In this document: positions 8,333 through 15,801 of the stretch, in pieces
How positions within the stretch are numbered: the first letter of the stretch is position 1
How the letters are laid out: each line of letters opens with the position of its first letter
Notes under the pieces: model-generated
Databases searched by the model: none
Told to the model about the DNA's origin: nothing
What the model saw: only the letters and a program-made list of their open reading frames with translations
Made by a program: the position numbers and the translations under genes
Origin: Streptomyces diacarni
GTDB lineage: Bacteria > Actinomycetota > Actinomycetes > Streptomycetales > Streptomycetaceae
NCBI RefSeq assembly: GCF_003323715.1
Contig: NZ_QOIN01000043.1
Span: 124,001-188,000, forward strand
Reading direction: 5' to 3'
DNA length: 64,000 bases

Positions 8333-8985
8333 GCAGCCGTGAGACCGTGCTGGGCCGGGTGCGGCGCGCTTTGGCCGACGTGCCGCGCGGGGAGCGGCCC
8401 GACGAGGCGCCGGTCGGCCGCGACTATCTGCGGGTGCACGGGGAACGCAGCCCGCGGGAGACCGTTCGGCTGCTGACGGAGCATCTGACCGACTACCGGG
8501 CCAGGGTGCACCACTGCTCTCCCGCCGGGCTGCCGGAGGTGGTAGCCGAGCTGCTGTCACGACAGGGGTCGCGCAGTGTGGTGGCTCCCGCGGGGGTCCC
8601 GGACGCGTGGCTGCCGCGGGACGTCGAGCACGTCGCGGACTCGCCGACGTTGACTGCGCGCGATCTGGACGCGGTCGGCAGTGTGGTGACCGGCTGCGCG
8701 GTCGCCGTGGCCGAGACGGGCACGCTGGTGCTGGACGCCTCACGGGATCAGGGGCGGCGGAGCATCACGCTCGTGCCCGACCACCACGTCTGCGTGGTAC
8801 GGGTGCCCGATCAGGTCGTCGGCTCGGTTCCGCAGGCGCTGGAGCGGCTGGATCCCGCCCGCCCCCAGACGTGGATCTCCGGCCCCTCGGCCACCAGCGA
8901 CATCGAGCTGAACCGGGTGGAGGGCGTACACGGGCCGCGCACCCTCGATGTCGTGCTCGTCGGTGAGGATTCCTCGATGTTGTGA
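8329..8985 (+). CDS. lutC: L-lactate oxidation subunit LutC
   Basis: 218 aa, DUF162/LUD domain. The family stretch SVVTGCAVAVAETGTLVLD and the C-terminal SDIELNRVEGVHGPRTLDVVL are diagnostic. Its ATG overlaps the lutB stop by four bases and has AGGAGGGG upstream, so lutABC form one translationally coupled unit. No lactate permease or regulator gene is attached to the operon in this window. Confidence 0.92.
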   Translation: MSSRETVLGRVRRALADVPRGERPDEAPVGRDYLRVHGERSPRETVRLLTEHLTDYRARVHHCSPAGLPEVVAELLSRQGSRSVVAPAGVPDAWLPRDVEHVADSPTLTARDLDAVGSVVTGCAVAVAETGTLVLDASRDQGRRSITLVPDHHVCVVRVPDQVVGSVPQALERLDPARPQTWISGPSATSDIELNRVEGVHGPRTLDVVLVGEDSSML

Positions 8986-9139
8986 CCGCTCGGCACCCCG
9001 GCTTGCGTGGCTCACGGGGACGCCAGTGGAAGATGTTCTTCAAGTTACTTACCGGAACCGGTGGTTCGGGGCGCGCGTGCGTGCAAAAGTTCGACGCGAT
9101 CATCTTCCCCCAGTGCTTCCCACAAGGAGACACGCGCAC

Positions 9140-9733
9140 GTGAGCCACTCCCCCATCTCCGCTCCCCACTTCGTGACGCCGGCCGGGCCCACGGAACCCG
9201 GCTTCAGACCCGACGCGCCGGTCAACAGACCGCTGCTGCTGGTCTTCATGTTCTCCGCCGCCGCACTGTCGGCCCTCTCCGGCATACTGAGCGCGTTGAT
9301 GGTGTACCTGGGAGGCAAGGACCTCGCCGACCAGAACGTCCGCAACGCGGTCGACAGCGACCCTGCCGCCGTCGGCCTCCCGGCGGACACCCGGTCCGCC
9401 GATCTGCAGCGGATGTCCCCCACGGCCTGGGACGATGTCGTCACCCACTGGCAGGACACCATGTCCGCGCGCGCGGCGTTCGCCGCCGCACTGGCCGTGC
9501 TGGTTCTGGTGTGTGCGCTGCTGGCCCGCAACGCCTCCCTGTGGTCCCGTGCGGCCCTCAGCGTCGCGGTGCTGCTGGGAGGCGCCTTTCCGCACGTTCT
9601 GGTGCTGCGGGACGCCCCGCCGACAGGGCTCTACATGACCAGCCTCGCCGCCCCCGCGCTGGCCGTGGTCACCGTGGTGCTGTGCTGGTTGCCGACGGTG
9701 GGACGGTACGCCAAGGCCCGCGGCCGGTCCTGA
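9140..9733 (+). CDS. Small four-helix membrane protein of unknown function
   Basis: 197 aa from a GTG preceded by AAGGAG. Four hydrophobic segments are visible: RPLLLVFMFSAAAL near residue 31, AAFAAALAVLVLVCALLA near 110, LSVAVLLGGAFPHVLVL near 135, and LAAPALAVVTVVLCWLP near 163. A soluble loop of about 40 residues lies between the first and second. I do not recognise the family. It starts 154 bases after lutC, beyond two short palindromes, so it probably has its own promoter. Confidence 0.7.
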   Translation: MSHSPISAPHFVTPAGPTEPGFRPDAPVNRPLLLVFMFSAAALSALSGILSALMVYLGGKDLADQNVRNAVDSDPAAVGLPADTRSADLQRMSPTAWDDVVTHWQDTMSARAAFAAALAVLVLVCALLARNASLWSRAALSVAVLLGGAFPHVLVLRDAPPTGLYMTSLAAPALAVVTVVLCWLPTVGRYAKARGRS

Positions 9734-9966
9734 CCTCTCCGGCAGCTGCTGCTTCCGCCACGGGCCCGCCCAGCGCCGCGGACGAGGCGCAGCCTGGCGC
9801 CGGGGCGATGGGGACTCCCGTTCGGACCCGGCGCACCGCCGCCGCGTACCGGCGGTGAGACAGCCGAGCAGGCTGCTGCAGCGTACAGCTAGTCTGGTCG
9901 TCCGCACGGCAGCCGGAATCGAGCCTTCCGGGTGCCGCGACCGCCCGAACTCACCGGAGGCCCGCC

Positions 9967-10773
9967 ATGAACCAGCCCGCGCCCCGCCAGGTCGCCTCGA
10001 TCGAGGGGGTCGGTGTCCGCCGTGTGACCTCGGACCAGGTCATCCTCGACGGGATCGACTGGTCGGTGCGAGCCGGTGAGCACTGGGCGCTCCTGGGAGC
10101 CAACGGGGCGGGCAAGACGACCCTGCTCAAGCTGATCGGCGCCGTCATGCACCCCACCTCCGGCACCGTCGAGGTGCTGGGCAACCGCCTCGGCCGGGTG
10201 GACGTGCGGGAGCTGCGCGCCCACATCGGGCACGTGTCCACCTCCCAGCGCGTCCCCCAGGACGCGACGGCGCACACCGTCGTGCTGACCGGCGCGACGG
10301 GTACCGTGCAGCCACTGTGGCGCAAGTACGACGACGAGACCCGCCAGCTGGCCCACGACCTGCTGTCCGAGCTGGAGTGCAAGGAGCTCGCGGATCGGCC
10401 CTTCGGGGTGTGCTCCGGCGGGCAGCGGGCCCGCATCCTGATCGCCAGGGCGCTGATGCCCGCGCCGTCCCTGCTGCTGCTGGACGAACCGTTCAACGCC
10501 CTGGACCTGCCCTCTCGCGAGGACCTGATCGACGCGCTGCGCCGGCTGGCCGCGGACCGTCCGGCTCTGGCGACGGTCACGGTCACCCACCACCTGGAGG
10601 AGCTGCCGCCCACGACCAGTCACGCGCTGCTGCTGCGCGAGGGCCGGGTCGGCGCGTGCGGCCCTGTCGGCGAGGTGCTGACCGGAGAGCTGATGACCCG
10701 GTGCTTCGGCCGCCCCATCGACGTCACTCACCAGGACGGCCGGTGGCTGGCACGCTCGGGGCACCGCGGCTGA
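9967..10773 (+). CDS. Stand-alone ABC transporter ATP-binding protein
   Basis: 268 aa with a complete ATPase set: Walker A GANGAGKTT (near residue 45), signature CSGGQRARILIARAL, Walker B LLLLDEPFNALD and an H-loop THH. The pattern resembles single-domain ATPases of the ModF/molybdate-like type. No permease or binding protein is encoded next to it, so its partner, if any, lies elsewhere or it acts without a transporter. The ATG at 9967 has GGAGG 7 bases upstream. Confidence 0.85.
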   Translation: MNQPAPRQVASIEGVGVRRVTSDQVILDGIDWSVRAGEHWALLGANGAGKTTLLKLIGAVMHPTSGTVEVLGNRLGRVDVRELRAHIGHVSTSQRVPQDATAHTVVLTGATGTVQPLWRKYDDETRQLAHDLLSELECKELADRPFGVCSGGQRARILIARALMPAPSLLLLDEPFNALDLPSREDLIDALRRLAADRPALATVTVTHHLEELPPTTSHALLLREGRVGACGPVGEVLTGELMTRCFGRPIDVTHQDGRWLARSGHRG

Positions 10774-10840
10774 GAGGGCCGTTCCGGGGCCGGTCGGGTT
10801 CCGTCTCCGACAACTGCGGCGGTGCGAACAGGTCATCCCA

Positions 10841-10913
10841 GCCCCCGAGTCGACCCTTTGGTCGGTTCCTGGGCCGGAAGTCGGCCCCAGGCCCCCGAGT
10901 CGGTCCTAGGACC
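10841..10913. repeat. Direct repeat with hairpin and palindrome
   Basis: GCCCCCGAGTCG occurs at 10841-10852 and 10891-10902, exactly 50 bases apart. Between them is an imperfect hairpin (10868-10891, CCTGGGCCG with CGGCCCCAGG), which could terminate the ABC ATPase transcript. Directly after the second repeat is the perfect 12-bp palindrome GGTCCTAGGACC (10902-10913). The cluster ends about 65 bases before the next gene. Confidence 0.55.
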
Positions 10914-10979
10914 CGAGGCAGACCGCGTTCGGTCCCGCGCCCGTTCCGACGCGGCGTGGCCCGCCGTAGCGTCCCCGGC

Positions 10980-12107
10980 ATGAACTCCACGACGACACGC
11001 AGCGGACACGGCGACCCCACAGGAACGCTGGACGAAGCCCTCGAACGCCTCCACTCCACCGGCCCCGAGTTCGAGGGCTGGCTCAGCAATCATGCTCCCA
11101 TGGCGGTCGAGGCACTGGTGCGGCACGGAGAGACCCGCACGGTGCACCGTTGGCTCGACGGTTACGCGGAGAGGCTGGACGACCCGCCGAGCAGTCGCGC
11201 GCCCGTCACGGACTCCAACTGGCGTGCGGCGCTGGGCGACTCGGCCCGCCTCACGGACTGGACGCGTTTCTTCACCCACACGATGGAAGAGCGGCCCTGG
11301 CGCGATGTCCTCGCCCACTGGTGGCCGCTGCTGCTGCCCGGTATCGCCGGAGGCGCCACCCATCCGGTGATCAGGACGGGCCACGCGGTGCGCACTCTGC
11401 TCGCCGAGGACGGCGACACCGTACCGCGCCGTACGGAGCTCGCCCACGCGCTCGGTTACTGGGCGGCACGGCACAGCACTCTGGCAGAGACCGAGCCGCT
11501 TCCCGGCGCGGGTTCCGCCGACGAGGGCTACGAGGCCGCACCGCTGATCGCCGAACAGAGCGGCGGCATCCGCGAACGGCTCGCCCGGATCGCCGCGCTC
11601 CCCCTGCGGCCGCGTACGGCAGAGGCCGAAAACCAGGCGGAGCGAGAAGGGGGGAAGGCCGGTCCGCACGGAGGGAGCACCGATCCGGAGGGTGCTCGCG
11701 CCGACCTGGAGGAGATCGTGCGCGCCGCCACCCACCGGTACGCCACCCACGCGCACGGCTCACCCGTCATGCTGGTGCACGCGGCGACAGCTCCCAACGC
11801 CGTACTGCGCGTCCTGCCCGCGCTGCCCCGCGAGCTGTGGGCCGCGAGTGTCGACGCCGCCTGGGCGGCGAGCGCGGCCGTCACCGCCGTCTACGGGCCC
11901 TCGCAGGGCATGCCCGTTTCCGCGGGCGGCGGACTCACCCCGCGGGAGGCGTTCGCCGAGGCGGCCGCACACGGGGACGAGCACGCCATCAAGTTCGCGG
12001 ACACCGCCCTCGACGTCGCCGCGCGGCGGAACGGCGACGATCCGCTCGCGGTGGCCGCCGTGCTGCGGACGACCGAGCTGATCGAACCCGCCCGCCGACC
12101 ACGGTGA
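10980..12107 (+). CDS. Questin oxidase-like protein (DUF4243)
   Basis: 375 aa. The opening LDEALERLHSTGPEFEGWLSNH and later WWPLLLPGIAGGATHPVIRTGHAVR, with a His-rich H-P-x-I-x-x-x-H-A arrangement, match the questin-oxidase-like family (PF14027). Fungal members cleave the anthraquinone questin by a Baeyer-Villiger-like oxidation, but bacterial members are uncharacterised and appear near no anthraquinone cluster here. A charged linker near residues 215-240 looks disordered. The ATG at 10980 is the first start consistent with the family N-terminus. Confidence 0.75.
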   Translation: MNSTTTRSGHGDPTGTLDEALERLHSTGPEFEGWLSNHAPMAVEALVRHGETRTVHRWLDGYAERLDDPPSSRAPVTDSNWRAALGDSARLTDWTRFFTHTMEERPWRDVLAHWWPLLLPGIAGGATHPVIRTGHAVRTLLAEDGDTVPRRTELAHALGYWAARHSTLAETEPLPGAGSADEGYEAAPLIAEQSGGIRERLARIAALPLRPRTAEAENQAEREGGKAGPHGGSTDPEGARADLEEIVRAATHRYATHAHGSPVMLVHAATAPNAVLRVLPALPRELWAASVDAAWAASAAVTAVYGPSQGMPVSAGGGLTPREAFAEAAAHGDEHAIKFADTALDVAARRNGDDPLAVAAVLRTTELIEPARRPR

Positions 12108-12142
12108 TTCCACGTCCCCACGGCGCGGTCGCAGGCTCCCCC

Positions 12143-13057
12143 TCAAGGCTGCGGAAGCAGTTGGGCCGCTGTCGCGGTGATGGTGGCCACGGCATGGGTG
12201 AGGGTAGGGATCTCCCGGGCGCCGAGGCGGGTGACGGCCACGATGCGGCGGGCCGGTGCCGGTTCTCCGTGCAGCGGGATGCGTTCCACCGGCGAGTCCT
12301 CGCGCAGCCGTGCCAGGCGCGGTACGAGGATCACTCCGAAACCGTGGGCGACCAGCGCGGTTCCGGTGTCCCACTCGTCGGCGTAGTGGGCAATGTGGGG
12401 TGTGAATCCGGCGCTCATGCAGGCGGCGAGTACCAGCCGCTGATAGGTCGTTCCCGGGTTGCCCACGATCCACGCCTCCCTCGCGGCGTCGGCGAGCGTG
12501 ACCTGTTGTCGCTGGGCCAGCGGATGGCCCTGCGGGACGACCAGGTCCAGCGGGTCGTCCAGAAGCGGCCGCTGGTCGAAGCGGTGGTCCGTCATGGGTG
12601 GCGAGTCCGCGGTGACGACCAGCAGCGCGAGGTCGGCCTCTTCGGAGAGCAGAAGGTCGAAGCAGCGGTCGGGTTCGGCCTCGATGATGCGGACCGTCAG
12701 GTGGGGGTAAGCGTCGCGCAGGCCGGCGGCGGCCGGTGGCAGCAGGCGGCTGGCGGCGGTGGAGAAGCCGCACAGCGTGACCTGTCCCGTGGGCTCCGTC
12801 CCGACGGCGGCCAGTTCGGCGCGGGCGAGTTCCCACTGCTCCTTGAGGCGTTCCGTGTGGCGCAGCAGGACGCGGGCCGCGTTCGTCAGCCGGATGCCGC
12901 GGCCCTGCTGGACCACCAGTTCCACCCCGACCTCGCCGGCGAGCTGCCGCAGTTGGTAGGAGACGGCAGAGGGTGTGTAGTGCAGTGCCTGTGCGGCGGC
13001 GGTCACCGTACCGTGCTCGGCGACCATCTGCAGGATGCGGAGCCGGGGGTCAATCAT
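12143..13057 (-). CDS. LysR-family transcriptional regulator
   Basis: 304 aa. The N-terminal winged helix-turn-helix begins MIDPRLRILQMVAEHGTVTAAAQ and contains the LysR-typical SAVSYQLRQLAGEVG. The C-terminal part is a periplasmic-binding-like effector domain. It is the last of four minus-strand genes after the demethylase, Rieske oxygenase and reductase, and is the natural candidate to control them with a quaternary amine or its breakdown product as effector. A LysR-type T-N11-A box at 18087-18103 upstream of the demethylase fits this. The start at 13057 fits the family N-terminus. Confidence 0.88.
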   Translation of the reverse strand: MIDPRLRILQMVAEHGTVTAAAQALHYTPSAVSYQLRQLAGEVGVELVVQQGRGIRLTNAARVLLRHTERLKEQWELARAELAAVGTEPTGQVTLCGFSTAASRLLPPAAAGLRDAYPHLTVRIIEAEPDRCFDLLLSEEADLALLVVTADSPPMTDHRFDQRPLLDDPLDLVVPQGHPLAQRQQVTLADAAREAWIVGNPGTTYQRLVLAACMSAGFTPHIAHYADEWDTGTALVAHGFGVILVPRLARLREDSPVERIPLHGEPAPARRIVAVTRLGAREIPTLTHAVATITATAAQLLPQP

Positions 13058-13216
13058 GCGAACAGGTTGCACGATCGGCCCGGCGATCGTTCGTCTCCGT
13101 TCGCCCCTTTTTGAGGTCACTGCCGAGACACGCGACGGTGTGCCCGGCGTCGTGGTGGTGCTGGGCGGGCGCCCTAAGAGCGTTCCCGCCCGTTCCAGGC
13201 AGCGGCTTCCCTCCGG

Positions 13217-14386
13217 TCAGGCGTCTATCACCAGGTCTTCCAGGGGTGTTGAGCAGCACAGCAGTATCTTGTTGCGGGCTGTGTCGCGAGGGCGGATGCC
13301 GCCGTTGTGGCGCATGTCGACGGATCCCTTCTCCAGCGTGGTCATGCAGGAGCCGCAGACGCCCTCACCGCACGAGGACGGAAGGGTGACGCCCGCCCGT
13401 GCCGCGGCTTCCAGTACGGGGGTTCCCGCGTCGCAAGCCAGGGTCGTCCCACTGCGGGCGAGCTTCACGGTGAACGTCGCGGCGCCCGCGGGCGCGGCCC
13501 CCGGGTCGGCCCCGGTCGTCCGCCCCCTGGTGGTCTCGAAGCGCTCCTGCGCGGTCCGGAAGCTCTCCTGCGCCGCCCCGAAGCCCTCCTGTGCGGCATC
13601 GAAGCTCTCCTGGTGGTAGTGCTCCCTGGGGAAGTCCGCTGCCGAGAGCATCCGACGCACAGCGCGCATGTAGCCGGGGGGTCCGCAGGTGAACACCTCG
13701 CGTTCGGGGAAGTCGGGCGCGATCCGCCGCAACAGGTCGGGCGTGAGGCGACCGCGGTGGCCAAGCCACGGTGGTGGTGCCGGCCCGTCGTCCTCGCACA
13801 CGTGGACGACGCGCACATGCGGTGCGGTCCGGGCGATCAGCTCCAGTTCCTGCCGGAAGGGAACGTCCTCCAGGGTGCGGGCGCTGTGCACGAAAACCAC
13901 ATCGGCAGGCGAGGCGAGGTCGTAGAGGGTCCTGGTCATGGACATCAGGGGTGTGATCCCGCTGCCGCCGGAGAGGAAGAGGTAGGAGGGAGCCGGGTAC
14001 CGGGCCGTTGAGAAGTGTCCGAGGGGCCCGCGGGCCCGCACGAGGTCGCCCGGGGCGAGCTGATCGTGCAGCCAGTTCGACACCAGCCCTCCGGGGACCC
14101 TCTTCACGGTGATCGCGACGACGTGCGGGCGAGTCGGCGCGGAGGAGAGCGTGTAGCACCGATCGACCTCCCGACCGTCGATGCGGAAGGTGAACGCGAG
14201 GTACTGTCCCGGCTCGTACCGGAAGAGTCCGGGCGTGGCCGGCTCGAAGACGAACGTCTTCATCTCGGCGGTGACGGTCTGGATGTGCGTGCACACCAGC
14301 CGCTGGTCCTGTGCACCGTCACCCTCGCGGTACGGGGCCCCTGGCTCGGAGCACTCGGCACCGGGCGGAGCGAGCAGGTCGTTCAT
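13217..14386 (-). CDS. Ferredoxin-NAD(P)H reductase component for the Rieske oxygenase
   Basis: 389 aa. Order: FAD-binding barrel with RCYTLSSAP (near residue 80), NAD-binding domain with SGGSGITPLMSM and FTCGPPGYM, then a C-terminal plant-type [2Fe-2S] domain with CGEGVCGSCMTT...CC. It passes electrons from NAD(P)H to the Rieske oxygenase encoded upstream, like GbcB for glycine betaine or the stachydrine reductases. Between the NAD and ferredoxin domains is an unusual linker of four tandem 7-residue repeats with an E-x-F-x-x-x-Q pattern, about residues 256-284. The ATG overlaps the oxygenase stop as ATGA. Confidence 0.88.
   Translation of the reverse strand: MNDLLAPPGAECSEPGAPYREGDGAQDQRLVCTHIQTVTAEMKTFVFEPATPGLFRYEPGQYLAFTFRIDGREVDRCYTLSSAPTRPHVVAITVKRVPGGLVSNWLHDQLAPGDLVRARGPLGHFSTARYPAPSYLFLSGGSGITPLMSMTRTLYDLASPADVVFVHSARTLEDVPFRQELELIARTAPHVRVVHVCEDDGPAPPPWLGHRGRLTPDLLRRIAPDFPEREVFTCGPPGYMRAVRRMLSAADFPREHYHQESFDAAQEGFGAAQESFRTAQERFETTRGRTTGADPGAAPAGAATFTVKLARSGTTLACDAGTPVLEAAARAGVTLPSSCGEGVCGSCMTTLEKGSVDMRHNGGIRPRDTARNKILLCCSTPLEDLVIDA
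13536..13619. repeat. Four 21-bp tandem repeats coding a heptad linker
   Basis: Four consecutive 21-base units (13536-13556, 13557-13577, 13578-13598, 13599-13619) share a core like GAAGCNCTCCTG. On the coding strand they specify four heptads of the form E-x-F-x-(A/T)-(A/T)-(Q/R) that join the NAD-binding and [2Fe-2S] domains of the reductase. Confidence 0.85.
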
Positions 14387-15651
14387 GGCCGCAGCTCCTC
14401 TCGCAGGCGGGCGAGGTACCAGGTGCAGAACGCCTCGACCTGGTACTCCGTCGGTGCGTAGGGGCCGGGCTCGTAGGCCGGGTTCGCGACCCCCTGCTGG
14501 GCGCGGGCGACGAGGCGTGCGTCCTGCTCGTTCGTCGCGGTCCACACCTTCGTCAGCGTGCCCGGGTCGTAGTCCTCGCCCTCCACGGCTTCCGGGTGGA
14601 CGAGCCAGGTGGTGCGCAGCAGGGTCTTGTCCGGGGCAAGCGGAAGGACGCTGAAGGTGACAGCGTGGTCGCCGAGGACGTGGAACCAGGAGTTGGGTTG
14701 CAGGTGCAGGGCCAGGTGTCCGAGGCGCGGCGTGGGCAGGTCGCCCAGCAGGCGGCGGCACGCCGCTGTCCCGTCCGGGGTGAAGGACTCGCCGGCGAGG
14801 TCGAGCGCGTCGCGCTGGATCCGGAACCCGGTGGTGCGCTCGTGGAGTTCCTCGATGAGCGCGTACGGCAGGCCGAGCCTCTCGTACGTGGCACGCATCT
14901 CGGCGTCGGCTCGCAGGTAGCGTTCGTGCGCCTGGCGCAGGTTCGCGGGGACGCTGTCGCGCGTGTAGCCGTACGTGGGAAAGAAGGTGCGCAGCAGTTC
15001 GGGGTGGCCGTCGCAGTGGTAGCACTCCCGGTTGTTCTCCATCACGAGTTTCCAGTTGCCGTTCTCGACGAGGTCGCAGCGCGCCGCCACCTTCGCGCGG
15101 CGTAGCTCGTGGGGCGCCAGGTAGGGCTCGATGCGGGCCGCGACCTCGGGGAAGTCGGCGGGCGGCTCATCGGCGAGGCAGACGAACACGAGTCCGCCGA
15201 CGCTGCGTACGTGCACGGTTTTCAAAGCGAAGCAGTCGCGGTCGAAGTCCGGTGGCTGGGCGGGAGCGTGCCGGAGCGCGCCGTCGGTTCCGTAGGTCCA
15301 CTTGTGGTAGCCGCACACGAGGTTGCCGACCGATCCGCGCCCCTCGTCCAGCATGCGGGCGCCGCGGTGCCTGCAGACGTTGTGGAACGCCCGGAGGCCG
15401 CCTTCGTCGTCGCGCAGGACGATGACCGAGTAGGGGCCGATCTCCACCGTGGAGCAGTCGCCGGGCTCGGGCACTTCGGCGTCCACGGCGACGAAGAGCC
15501 ACTGGCGGGTGAAGATCGCCGTGATGTCGAGGTCGAAGAACGTGCGGTCGGTGTAGTACGGCCCTTCCAGGCTGTGGCCGGCGACCCGCCGCGCCACCGC
15601 GTCCAAGAGCCGGCTTTTCCCGGGTTCCATGGTGCCTGCCAGTGGTGTCAC
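14383..15651 (-). CDS. Rieske-type aromatic-ring-hydroxylase family oxygenase, quaternary amine demethylase type (GbcA/Stc2-like)
   Basis: 422 aa. The Rieske [2Fe-2S] ligands are CRHRGARM and CGYHKW (near residues 95-120). The mononuclear iron site is in NNRECYHCDGHPE, with two His ligands. The acid next to the first His is Glu rather than the Asp of ring dioxygenases, as in carnitine and stachydrine oxygenases. This supports N-demethylation of a quaternary ammonium such as glycine betaine or proline betaine; the exact substrate is not decidable. The GTG at 15651 has GAGGAG 9 bases upstream, and an upstream in-frame ATG lacks one. Confidence 0.85.
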   Translation of the reverse strand: MTPLAGTMEPGKSRLLDAVARRVAGHSLEGPYYTDRTFFDLDITAIFTRQWLFVAVDAEVPEPGDCSTVEIGPYSVIVLRDDEGGLRAFHNVCRHRGARMLDEGRGSVGNLVCGYHKWTYGTDGALRHAPAQPPDFDRDCFALKTVHVRSVGGLVFVCLADEPPADFPEVAARIEPYLAPHELRRAKVAARCDLVENGNWKLVMENNRECYHCDGHPELLRTFFPTYGYTRDSVPANLRQAHERYLRADAEMRATYERLGLPYALIEELHERTTGFRIQRDALDLAGESFTPDGTAACRRLLGDLPTPRLGHLALHLQPNSWFHVLGDHAVTFSVLPLAPDKTLLRTTWLVHPEAVEGEDYDPGTLTKVWTATNEQDARLVARAQQGVANPAYEPGPYAPTEYQVEAFCTWYLARLREELRP

Positions 15652-15801
15652 GCTGTGCTCCTCTCGGTGCTGTACGAGTGGTAGCGCCCTCCGCACTGTC
15701 GGTCCGTACATGCAGGGCCCGGGCCGGTGCCAGGGGGCGCACGTCGGGTCTCCGAGCGCCGTCTCTTCACGGAGAGGGAGGCGGAGGGCGGATTCGGGGC
15801 T

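Noticed and set aside
9967-12107. ABC ATPase and questin-oxidase-like gene as an anthraquinone resistance or biosynthesis unit
   Set aside because: No polyketide synthase, permease or other pathway gene is adjacent, and a hairpin and repeats separate the two genes.
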